A stretch of 64,000 bases of DNA from JAGLOK01 sp963677605 (GTDB lineage Bacteria > Bacillota > Clostridia > Christensenellales > UMGS416), in assembly GCA_963677605.2 (NCBI GenBank), contig CAXXDX010000002.1:302284-366283 (forward strand), given 5' to 3'. Each line of letters begins with the position of its first letter. Within the stretch, counting starts at the first letter, position 1. The notes below the pieces were generated by a model that saw only the letters and a program-made list of their open reading frames with translations, made no database searches and was not told the DNA's origin. The position numbers were made by a program, and so were the translations under genes. This document shows, piece by piece, positions 42,395 through 49,933 of this stretch.

Positions 42395-44635
42395 TTATTG
42401 ATTAATATCCACAATCAAGCTGTCTTCAACCATATACTGTTTGTTATAAACAATTACAGAACATGGTTTGTTTGTCTCAATCAATATGCGCGAAGATACA
42501 TTTACCTTAACCAGACAGCCCATATAATCAAACTTAAAGCTATAGCCTTTCCATCTTTCAGGTTTACTGGGATTTATATGAACTCCATCCTCTTTTATGC
42601 GAAGTCCGCCGAATCCATACACTATTGCCATATAAGCTCCTCCGGCATTTGCAAGATGGAGGCCGTCTTTTGTGTTTGAATTTATATCGTCGAGGTCAAG
42701 ACGGATAGTACGCATAAAATACTTATATGCTTTTTCAGCATCCCCTATCCGTGCCGCCATTATGCTGTGTACGCATGATGAAAGGCTGGAATCGTGTGTT
42801 GTATATTTTTCGTAATAGTTATAACAATTGCGAACAATCTCATCATCCTCGTTATCTAAAAGCATGTGCGCAAGCAGAGTGTCTGCCTGCTTTAAAACTT
42901 TGTATCTGTAGATTGTAAGCGGATGATAGTTTAAAAGCAGAGGATATTTTTCGGCAGGCGTGCCGGCAAAATCCCAATCCGCTTTGTGTATAAAGCTGTC
43001 ATCCTGAAGGTTTACATTAAGGCCCAAGTCAAAAGGCAGATACATGTTAAGCGCAGCTTTGTTCATCTCGGAAAGCTCTGCATCAGATACGGATATTCTG
43101 TCCGCAATCTCCGTAAAACGTTGCTCATTTTGCTTTTTTAATATTCCGGCTAGCTTATATGTCCACTCCAGATGATGTTTCGCCATTACGTTTGTGTAAT
43201 AATTATTGTTAACAATAGCCGTGTACTCGTCAGGGCCTGTTACAGCATCAATCTTAAACAAGCCTTTGTCAAAATGTCCTATCTCAAGCCATATTCTGGC
43301 CGTTTCATACAATGTTTCAAATCCGAAATCCATCATCATATCAATATCATTAGTATAAAGGTAATATTGTATATATGAAAACGCAACATCGGCATTTATA
43401 TGATATTGTGCGCTTCCCGCGGGAAAATAAGGCGAACATTCATCGCCTGATATTGTACGCCAAGGGATTTTTGCACCTTTCTTGTGACCCATCTGCAGGC
43501 TTCTGGCTCTTGCATTGTCCAGAATGTTGTACCTGTATTTAATAAGGCTAAGTGCTGTATCGATATTTGTGTGCAGGAAAAACGGAATCATGTATATTTC
43601 AGTGTCCCAGAAATAATGTCCTTCATAGCCTTCGCCGCTTAAACCTTTTGCCGAAATATTGCTGTGACCGTCAGCTCCGGCCGATGACAGCAGCTGATAG
43701 AGATTGTAGTTTAACGAGCGCTCTGTTTTAGGATCGCCGTCTATTGAAAGATGCGCCTTTTTCCAGAACTCATCCAGAAAAAGTTTTTGTTTTTCATACC
43801 AGTGTTTTTTGCCAAAAGACAATGCTTTTTTTATAAGCTCTCTACCCTTTTCCAAAGTATCTTTATGACGCAGGCTGTCAGTGTAAACGATAAACTTTGT
43901 AAAGCTTAGGGTTACTCCGTTTTTTATCTTTACGTTGCTTATAGCATCAACCGATTTTTCATTTAACGCATAATACATATCAATGTCGTGTGCCATGTTA
44001 ACAGCGACTTTTATTCCGGACCTTTCTGTGCCGCTTAAAATATATGCACTATCATCGTTTGTTCCGGTTTTTTCAACATAAAGAAGCTTGTCTTCTCCGC
44101 TTGCAACACGCATGTCTTTTTCATTGCTGTAGTTTTTTACGTCACCTTCAAGCTTTGACATTACGGAAATTTCGCCGCTATAGTTTTTAGATGTAATGCT
44201 GTAGTCAATCATTATAAGCTCACGCATATAAAATGAAGCCATGCGCTTTATCTCAATTACAAGATGATGTCCTTTCGGAGACAGCCACTCCACTTTGCGG
44301 GAGGCATAGCCGCTGTATATGTCAAGCTCACGGTCGATACTTATAACGGTGCCTTCAAAGAGAGTAAAAACCTCTCCGCCTATTGATATTTCAATCGTCT
44401 GCGCATCTGTTACATTAAGTATCTTCTGAGCTGTCTGGGGAAATCCAAATGCATTTTCGCCATACTTTATATCATAGATTTCATACACTCCGTTTATATA
44501 TGTTCCGCGTATGGAATCATACCCTGTGCGATATCCTTCCTCAAAATTTGCACGCATGCCAACATAGCCGTTCGCCGTGGAATACAGCGACTCGAGCAAA
44601 AGAAGTTTATCATTTTTAAGCATGGGATTTTGCAA
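42395..44635 (-). CDS. GH65 glycoside phosphorylase (alpha-glucobiose type)
   Basis: 746 residues, TTG start with GGAG seven nt upstream. N-terminal beta-sandwich, (alpha/alpha)6 barrel and C-terminal sheet of GH65. Signatures are ESLYSTANGYVGMRANFEEG, GYEGHYFWDTEIYMIPF, and the general-acid Glu in TGPDEYTAIVNNNYYTN (about E470). The N-terminus is shorter than in maltose phosphorylase, lacking the usual leading Trp segment. GH65 phosphorylases split alpha-glucobioses (maltose, kojibiose, nigerose, trehalose) into beta-glucose 1-phosphate and glucose. Which one is not evident. It is transcribed with the ABC importer at 44714-47842, the presumed source of its substrate. No beta-phosphoglucomutase gene is in the window. 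Confidence 0.92.
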   Translation of the reverse strand: MQNPMLKNDKLLLLESLYSTANGYVGMRANFEEGYRTGYDSIRGTYINGVYEIYDIKYGENAFGFPQTAQKILNVTDAQTIEISIGGEVFTLFEGTVISIDRELDIYSGYASRKVEWLSPKGHHLVIEIKRMASFYMRELIMIDYSITSKNYSGEISVMSKLEGDVKNYSNEKDMRVASGEDKLLYVEKTGTNDDSAYILSGTERSGIKVAVNMAHDIDMYYALNEKSVDAISNVKIKNGVTLSFTKFIVYTDSLRHKDTLEKGRELIKKALSFGKKHWYEKQKLFLDEFWKKAHLSIDGDPKTERSLNYNLYQLLSSAGADGHSNISAKGLSGEGYEGHYFWDTEIYMIPFFLHTNIDTALSLIKYRYNILDNARARSLQMGHKKGAKIPWRTISGDECSPYFPAGSAQYHINADVAFSYIQYYLYTNDIDMMMDFGFETLYETARIWLEIGHFDKGLFKIDAVTGPDEYTAIVNNNYYTNVMAKHHLEWTYKLAGILKKQNEQRFTEIADRISVSDAELSEMNKAALNMYLPFDLGLNVNLQDDSFIHKADWDFAGTPAEKYPLLLNYHPLTIYRYKVLKQADTLLAHMLLDNEDDEIVRNCYNYYEKYTTHDSSLSSCVHSIMAARIGDAEKAYKYFMRTIRLDLDDINSNTKDGLHLANAGGAYMAIVYGFGGLRIKEDGVHINPSKPERWKGYSFKFDYMGCLVKVNVSSRILIETNKPCSVIVYNKQYMVEDSLIVDINQ

Positions 44636-44713
44636 TTTATACTCCTATCTCTTTTAAAAAAAGCATCGCTAAACAAGCCTTGCGAAAATCAGCTACATAA
44701 AACAGCAAACTCG

Positions 44714-45616
44714 CTATTTTATGGATCCCGCAACCATTCCTTTTATAATATGCTTTTGTGCGAACAAGAACCCTACTATTATTGGCAAAGCTGCCATTAA
44801 AACAGCTGTCATAATCAAGTCCCACTTCTTAACAAACGACCCAGCAAATGAACGTATCGCAAGAGGTATCGTCTGGATATCCTGTCCGACACCCAGAATG
44901 AGCGAAGGCAAGAGGAAATCGTTCCAAATCCAGATTGTGTTAAGTATAATTACAGTAACATATATAGGCTTAAGGATAGGTAAAACAATGTTAAAGAACG
45001 TTCTCGCCCTTGAGCATCCGTCAATCCTTGCAGCCTCTTCAAGTGCCACAGGAATGGATTTAATAAACCCGTGGAACATAAACACCGCAAGCGGAGCTCC
45101 GAAGCCTATGTAGGCAAATATCATCCCATGATATGTACGAAGCATTTTGAATGAAAACTCAACATTGAATATCGTAAATGTAAGGGCTTCTTTTACCATC
45201 CTGAAAAGTGCAACAAGCGGAAACATTACTACCTGAAACGGGATAACCAATCCGCTTAAAAATACAAAGAATATAAATGTAGAAGTCTTTGTTTTTGTGC
45301 GCACAAGAACCCACGCAGCCATTGAAGAAAACACTGATATCAGTACAAGCGAAAATACAGTAATTATAACCGACGACATTACGCTAGATGGATAGCGGAT
45401 TGATGCGCTAGACCATATCTTTGCTACGTTTTTAAACAGCTGCAGCCAATTTTCCGGCATTGCTACAGGTGCAGTTATAATTTCAAGCGAAGCTTTTGCG
45501 GAGTTTATTATAACGACAAAGAACGGAAACAATGTTATGAGAAACAATATAAACGTAATAAATGTAACTATCCAGCTTCCAACCTTAGAATTATTTTTTG
45601 TCTTTTTAGCCATCAC
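44714..45616 (-). CDS. ABC sugar permease, MalG type
   Basis: 300 residues, six membrane helices, inner-membrane subunit of a carbohydrate (CUT1) ABC importer. The cytoplasmic EAA loop that docks the ATPase is EEAARIDGCSRARTFFNIVLPILKP. GTG (45616) and ATG (45613) are both possible starts overlapping the stop of the upstream permease gene. No ATPase gene is in the operon, so a shared MsmK/UgpC-type ATPase encoded elsewhere must energise it, as is common in Firmicutes. Confidence 0.95.
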   Translation of the reverse strand: MMAKKTKNNSKVGSWIVTFITFILFLITLFPFFVVIINSAKASLEIITAPVAMPENWLQLFKNVAKIWSSASIRYPSSVMSSVIITVFSLVLISVFSSMAAWVLVRTKTKTSTFIFFVFLSGLVIPFQVVMFPLVALFRMVKEALTFTIFNVEFSFKMLRTYHGMIFAYIGFGAPLAVFMFHGFIKSIPVALEEAARIDGCSRARTFFNIVLPILKPIYVTVIILNTIWIWNDFLLPSLILGVGQDIQTIPLAIRSFAGSFVKKWDLIMTAVLMAALPIIVGFLFAQKHIIKGMVAGSIK

Positions 45617-46518
45617 ATCTCCACCTCCTTGCGCTTATTGTAATAAACCTGTGCAATGGACACCACAGACAAGATCAAAAAGAATATAACGGCTCTCGCC
45701 TGTCCTTCCGCCATATGGTTATATTTAAATGCCACATCGTAAATGTGAACCGCCAGAAGTTCAGTGGCATTTACCACCTCGCCTTTAAAGATATCGGACG
45801 GTCCGCCGTTAGTCAGTGCGACAATTATGTCATACTGCTTAAAGGAATTTACCAATGTTAAAAATGTTGTTACGGTAAATGCCTGTGCAATCATCGGTAT
45901 TGTTATATTCCAGAGCTTTTTAAAGAATCCTGCTCCATCAATTGATGATGCTTCTATCAAATCCTGAGGTACATTTAAAAGCGCCGCCACATATATCATC
46001 ATAATGTAGCCTGCGTACTGCCATGTAAAGGCAAATATAAGTCCCATTAGAGTAAGGTTAGGATCGGCTAGAATTAGGACTTCTTCGATTGCCTTAAGCC
46101 CCAGCATTCCTCCTATTCCCGGAATAATGCTTTTAAAAATAAACTGCCAGATATATCCCAGAACAAGTCCGCCGATTAGGTTTGGAACGAAAAAACCTGC
46201 GCGGAATACGCTCTTAAATTTTATGTTTCGCGTAACAAGTATCGCAAGGCTCAGTGATACTGCGTTAATTACCACAGCGCTTAACAGTGTGAACAAAACT
46301 GTTCTTACAAAAGAATACTGAAAAGCCAAATCTCTGAACATATCTCTGTAGTTCGCAAAACCTACCCAATGAGCTTTTTCACCTGCAATAGCTGTCCAGT
46401 CAGTCATCGAATAATATACGCCCAAGAAAAACGGAATGATAACTACAATTAAAAATGATAACAATGCGGGCGTTAAAAAAAGCCAAAATACGACTTTATC
46501 TTTTTTAAATCTATTCAT
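45613..46518 (-). CDS. ABC sugar permease, MalF type
   Basis: 301 residues, six membrane helices, partner permease of the same CUT1 importer. The EAA loop is EASSIDGAGFFKKLWNITIPMI. It starts MNRFKKDKVVFWLFLTPALLSF after GGGAG. It overlaps the MalG-type gene by 4 bp. A 10-bp intercistronic hairpin (46549-46575) separates it from the binding-protein gene. Confidence 0.95.
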   Translation of the reverse strand: MNRFKKDKVVFWLFLTPALLSFLIVVIIPFFLGVYYSMTDWTAIAGEKAHWVGFANYRDMFRDLAFQYSFVRTVLFTLLSAVVINAVSLSLAILVTRNIKFKSVFRAGFFVPNLIGGLVLGYIWQFIFKSIIPGIGGMLGLKAIEEVLILADPNLTLMGLIFAFTWQYAGYIMMIYVAALLNVPQDLIEASSIDGAGFFKKLWNITIPMIAQAFTVTTFLTLVNSFKQYDIIVALTNGGPSDIFKGEVVNATELLAVHIYDVAFKYNHMAEGQARAVIFFLILSVVSIAQVYYNKRKEVEM

Positions 46519-46548
46519 ACATCACAACTCCCATCGTGTGATTTAAGT

Positions 46549-46575
46549 TGGGGATGCGGTTTTTACGCATCCCCA
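46549..46575 (-). promoter_or_regulatory. Intercistronic hairpin between binding-protein and permease genes
   Basis: TGGGGATGCG, 7-nt loop, CGCATCCCCA: a perfect 10-bp stem in the 73-bp gap. There is no T-run after it on the minus strand, so it is more likely an mRNA-stabilising or partial-termination element that keeps binding-protein levels above permease levels, as in malE-malF. Confidence 0.65.
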
Positions 46576-46591
46576 TTTACTCTTCCTTATA

Positions 46592-47842
46592 TTATTTTAT
46601 CTCGTCTATTTTTGCTGCTACCTGCTCGATGAATCCAGCTTTGTCTATGTCGCCTTTTGCAAAGCTTTCATAGATTGGGCCAAGTGTTCCCATTCCGAAT
46701 CCGTCAGGCATGTCGTTTTGAAGCCATGTGTATGCGCCATCAGGTTTTGCAACCCATGTTGCTACGTTAGCTGAAAGCGGTGCACTCGGTACAAGTGTTA
46801 CATTTGTAAATGCCGGAATCATTTGTGCTTCTTCCACCATGTATTTATGTCCGAGTTCATTGGTTGCCATGAAGTTTAAGAATGCTCTTGCTTCTTCAAG
46901 GTTTTCGCTCTCATTGTTTAAAACGTAGAATGATGGAGCGCCGATGAAGATTGCATTATGCTCTCCGTATACTGATGCATGCGGTGCATATCCCATTTCA
47001 AACTCAACGCCGTTGTCAAGAAGCCATGGATCAATCCAGTTGCCCTGGTGAATGAATACTGCTTTTTGTGTCGCCCACTGTCCTACCTGAGCGTCATAGT
47101 TTCCTGTTAAAAGTACAGCTTCGTCTGCATACATAAACAATAATTCTACCCAATCAGCATATTCTGTTAAGCGCTGCATATCGGCTTCGCCGTTATTAAG
47201 CTTGTCCAATACTGTTGTGTCACCATATGGAAGGCCTGCTGAAAGATAACCGTTGAAGTTGTGCAATCCTGTAACCCAGCGCATGTCAGGGCCGGCTGCC
47301 ATTGCTACAACAGAGTCAATTCCGAGCTCGTCTTTCATTGAGTCAAGTGTTGCAAATGCTTCTGCATATGCTTCCTGTGATGTAAGTGTTGCAGGGTCGA
47401 TGCCGGCTTTGTCCAGCATTTCTTTGTTGTAAGCCATTCCCCATGCTTCAACAGCAACCGGGAATCCATAAACTTTGCCGTCCACTTTGAACTCAAGGCT
47501 TGTAAGGTCAATCCACTCGTCATCTGTGTATGGCTCAAGCTTGCTTTCCCATGTGTTATATCCGCCCATGCCTTCAACAACGAATATGTCTGGCTGACGG
47601 TCTGACTGGAACTCAGCTTTGAGGTTTTCAGCATACGGTGTGTCTCCGCCGGATGTTTTAACTGTTACTTTAACTCCTGTCTCTTCCTCATAAGCAGCTG
47701 CGAATGCTGAAAGCTGTTCATGAATCTCAACTTTGTTTTGGTAGATTACTACGCTCTTTTCTTCCTTGGCGCATCCTGCAAACACAGCAAACACCAATGC
47801 CAGTACCACTACAAATGTTAAAATTTTAAATGTTTTTTTCAC
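46592..47842 (-). CDS. ABC sugar-binding lipoprotein
   Basis: 416 residues, GTG start after AAGGAGG. The signal peptide ends in the lipobox VFAGC (Cys about 24). It is a mature family 1 extracellular solute-binding protein with KTSGGDTPYAENLKAEFQS and YGFPVAVEAWGMAYNKEMLD, typical of alpha-glucoside/oligosaccharide binders. It is the first gene of the operon running through the two permeases, GH65 and the unknown protein, so its ligand is probably the GH65 substrate. It is controlled by the LacI-type site at 47897-47910 and perhaps by the divergent AraC regulator. Confidence 0.95.
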   Translation of the reverse strand: MKKTFKILTFVVVLALVFAVFAGCAKEEKSVVIYQNKVEIHEQLSAFAAAYEEETGVKVTVKTSGGDTPYAENLKAEFQSDRQPDIFVVEGMGGYNTWESKLEPYTDDEWIDLTSLEFKVDGKVYGFPVAVEAWGMAYNKEMLDKAGIDPATLTSQEAYAEAFATLDSMKDELGIDSVVAMAAGPDMRWVTGLHNFNGYLSAGLPYGDTTVLDKLNNGEADMQRLTEYADWVELLFMYADEAVLLTGNYDAQVGQWATQKAVFIHQGNWIDPWLLDNGVEFEMGYAPHASVYGEHNAIFIGAPSFYVLNNESENLEEARAFLNFMATNELGHKYMVEEAQMIPAFTNVTLVPSAPLSANVATWVAKPDGAYTWLQNDMPDGFGMGTLGPIYESFAKGDIDKAGFIEQVAAKIDEIK

Positions 47843-47896
47843 GCTCTTTCCTCCTTGAAAATGTCTTTTATTGTTTTGTTCTTCCTATAGAATCTA

Positions 47897-47910
47897 TGCA
47901 AGCGTTTTCA
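47897..47910. promoter_or_regulatory. LacI/CcpA-type operator upstream of the ABC-GH65 operon
   Basis: TGCAAGCGTTTTCA, which fits the LacI-family/cre pattern TGNAANCGNTNNCA. It shares TGCAA-n-CG-n-TT-n-CA with the site at 49868-49881, so the local LacI regulator is the favoured binder. CcpA is the alternative. Confidence 0.65.
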
Positions 47911-47927
47911 TAAATAAAAAATTTATT

Positions 47928-47951
47928 GACGTTTTGCATAAAAATAACGTC
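47928..47951. promoter_or_regulatory. Inverted repeat in the divergent ABC/AraC control region
   Basis: GACGTT (47928-47933) and AACGTC (47946-47951), 12 nt apart. The right arm belongs to the box AAAATAACGTCTC that recurs at 830-842. It is a candidate site for the divergent AraC-type regulator. Confidence 0.4.
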
Positions 47952-47991
47952 TCTGGTTTGTTTTATATGCCTATTATAGTACTAATTTTCG

Positions 47992-48019
47992 TTGAAATCT
48001 TATAATATTCTGGTATAAT
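47992..48019 (+). promoter_or_regulatory. Promoter of the AraC-type regulator gene
   Basis: TTGAAA (47992-47997), 16 bp, TATAAT (48014-48019) with an extended -10 TG; transcript start near 48026. Confidence 0.6.
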
Positions 48020-48050
48020 TTATGTATATCAGGCGTAAATGTGGTAAAAA

Positions 48051-48764
48051 ATGAAAAGCACATATGTTAAAGAAAAAATAAAGAATTTAGATCTGCAATA
48101 CAATCATCCTTCGTATGCACTTGAGCGAAAGCTTTTAAGAAACATCGAAATGGGACTTCTGGATGAATCGCTGAGTATACTTTCTCATATCAACAGTTTT
48201 GAGCGTGCTCATCTATCCAGAAATTCCGTTCGCTCACTTAAAAATTCATTAATAGGCTCATGCACTCTTTTTACGCGCGCCGTTATAAAAGCAGGCATAA
48301 GTGCAGAAGATGCTTTTGATTTAAGCGACGGATTGATACAAAAAATTGAGCTTTTGGAAACACGCAAAGAACTGGAAGAATTCGAGCGCGAAATGGTTAA
48401 AGATTTTGTGGACCTTGTAAAACAGATTAATGTTACAAGCTACAGATATCCCATATCACAGATAGTGACTTTCATACATGAACATGTAGCAACCAAGATA
48501 ACAGTCAATGACCTTGCAAACATGGTGTATCTTTCTCCGGATTATCTTTCCAAGCTTTTTCATCAGGAGGTCGGAATCTCTTTATCTGAATTTATACAGC
48601 TTCAAAAAATAGAAGCAGCAAAAGATCTTCTTGAATATGATGAAATGAATATAACAGATATAGCAACAATACTTTGTTACTGCAATCATGGTTATTTTTC
48701 AAATGTTTTTAAAAAGCATACAGGCCAAACTCCTATGGAATATAGGAAAAATAATAAGAAGTGA
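48051..48764 (+). CDS. AraC-family transcriptional regulator
   Basis: 237 residues. The N-terminal region (about 1-130) has no recognised domain but is helical, with ERAHLSRNSVRSLKNSLIGSCTLFTRA, a pattern seen in AraC regulators of Firmicutes sugar operons. The C-terminal AraC double helix-turn-helix (about 140-237) has LANMVYLSPDYLSKLFHQEVG and YFSNVFKKHTGQTPMEYRK. It is divergent from the ABC-GH65 operon and probably activates it. It lacks a receiver domain, so it senses a ligand directly. Confidence 0.9.
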   Translation: MKSTYVKEKIKNLDLQYNHPSYALERKLLRNIEMGLLDESLSILSHINSFERAHLSRNSVRSLKNSLIGSCTLFTRAVIKAGISAEDAFDLSDGLIQKIELLETRKELEEFEREMVKDFVDLVKQINVTSYRYPISQIVTFIHEHVATKITVNDLANMVYLSPDYLSKLFHQEVGISLSEFIQLQKIEAAKDLLEYDEMNITDIATILCYCNHGYFSNVFKKHTGQTPMEYRKNNKK

Positions 48765-48768
48765 TTTA

Positions 48769-49761
48769 TTAAGTGCTTTCTCGCTCAACTATTACAGTAT
48801 CCACTTTATGACACTTAGTTCCTGATTTTTGCGCTTTTTCAAGCCTGTCTATAAGAAGCATGCATGCATCATATCCAAGCTGTTCGGCGCGTATATCAAC
48901 GCTTGTGAGCTTTGGACTCACATACTCACACATAGGTGTATTGTTAAATCCCGTTATCGGATAAACTGTTCCGCTAGCTTTCATAGCGTCCATTGCTCCG
49001 AAAGCAAGAACATCGTCCGTTGTTATAATACAGTCAAACTCCGAGCCTTCAATCAGCTCTTTCATAGCAGAGTATCCGCTATCAAAGCTACCTTCCGTTT
49101 CCTTTACGATAGTTCTGTCATATCTTATCTTGCTTTCTCTTAATGCTTTGCGGTATCCGTCCAGTCTGTTTTCATTGTAGATATATTCCATGCTTCCGCC
49201 GATAAAAGCGATTCTGTTGTATCCTTTTGAGACCATCCCCATAGTAAGTTTGTACATAGCTTCCTTGTTGTCATTGTCCACCCATAAGGTCGCATTTCTC
49301 ACATGAGGCGTGCCTATTACAACATGAGGTATATCTCTGGTTCTTACATAACGGAGGTTTTCATCATTTTCGCGTATAGTGGTGAGTATTATTCCGTCAA
49401 CCCATCCGCTTTTGCTCATCTTTTGGATAGTAGTATAGTTGTTGTCTTCCTTTTCGTACGCATTCATAATGTAGTATCCGTTGCTTTGCGCACAGTTAGT
49501 GATGCCCACGAGAACATCTATAAAGAACTGGTTGTGAAGCACAGCATGTGAATCAGCCGGAAACAAGAGTCCGATAATCTTTGTAGTCATTTTTTTTGCA
49601 AGGCTTTTAGCCACCGCGTTCGGGTGGTAATTAAGCTTTGCCATTGCATCCAATACACGCTTAGTTGTCTCTTTGCTTATTTTTTCACTGCCTGCCGCAA
49701 CTCTTGAAACAGTAGACGGCGACACTTGCGCAAGCTTTGCCACATCAATCAGTTTTGCCAT
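48769..49761 (-). CDS. LacI-family repressor of the GH65 module
   Basis: 330 residues. The N-terminal helix-turn-helix is AKLIDVAKLAQVSPSTVSRVAAG, with a sugar-binding effector domain homologous to MalR-type regulators (KIIGLLFPADSHAV, DGIILTTIRENDE, PITGFNNTPMCEYVSPKLTSVDI). It is transcribed away from the GH65 gene at 49934. The operator at 49868-49881 lies in the shared gap, and a related site precedes the ABC operon, so it probably represses both and itself until the disaccharide or a phosphorolysis product is present. Confidence 0.93.
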   Translation of the reverse strand: MAKLIDVAKLAQVSPSTVSRVAAGSEKISKETTKRVLDAMAKLNYHPNAVAKSLAKKMTTKIIGLLFPADSHAVLHNQFFIDVLVGITNCAQSNGYYIMNAYEKEDNNYTTIQKMSKSGWVDGIILTTIRENDENLRYVRTRDIPHVVIGTPHVRNATLWVDNDNKEAMYKLTMGMVSKGYNRIAFIGGSMEYIYNENRLDGYRKALRESKIRYDRTIVKETEGSFDSGYSAMKELIEGSEFDCIITTDDVLAFGAMDAMKASGTVYPITGFNNTPMCEYVSPKLTSVDIRAEQLGYDACMLLIDRLEKAQKSGTKCHKVDTVIVEREST

Positions 49762-49867
49762 TTACTATCTATCTCCTTATAAGGCAGTATACATAGGAAA
49801 TATACTTTCTGCAAATGAATGCTTTATACTTCTTAATAATAAAATAGTATATTAAAACACCACATTA

Positions 49868-49881
49868 TGCAAACGCTTGCA
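49868..49881. promoter_or_regulatory. LacI operator overlapping the GH65 promoter
   Basis: TGCAAACGCTTGCA: arms TGCAA/TTGCA around CG, a near-perfect LacI-family operator. Its right arm contains the -35 hexamer of the promoter at 49877-49905. Confidence 0.8.
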
Positions 49882-49905
49882 TTGTTTTATATGATGTTGT
49901 ATATT
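49877..49905 (+). promoter_or_regulatory. Promoter of the maltose-phosphorylase-like gene
   Basis: TTGCAT (49877-49882), 17 bp, TATATT (49900-49905). The overlap with the operator indicates repression by steric block. Confidence 0.65.
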
Positions 49906-49933
49906 TAAAATAATGACTTTAAGGGGAAAAAAC

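Noticed and set aside
47897..47910. Assignment of the operator solely to CcpA catabolite control
   Set aside because: The pattern fits cre, but a closely related site at 49868-49881 overlaps the promoter next to a local LacI gene, which explains both sites better.
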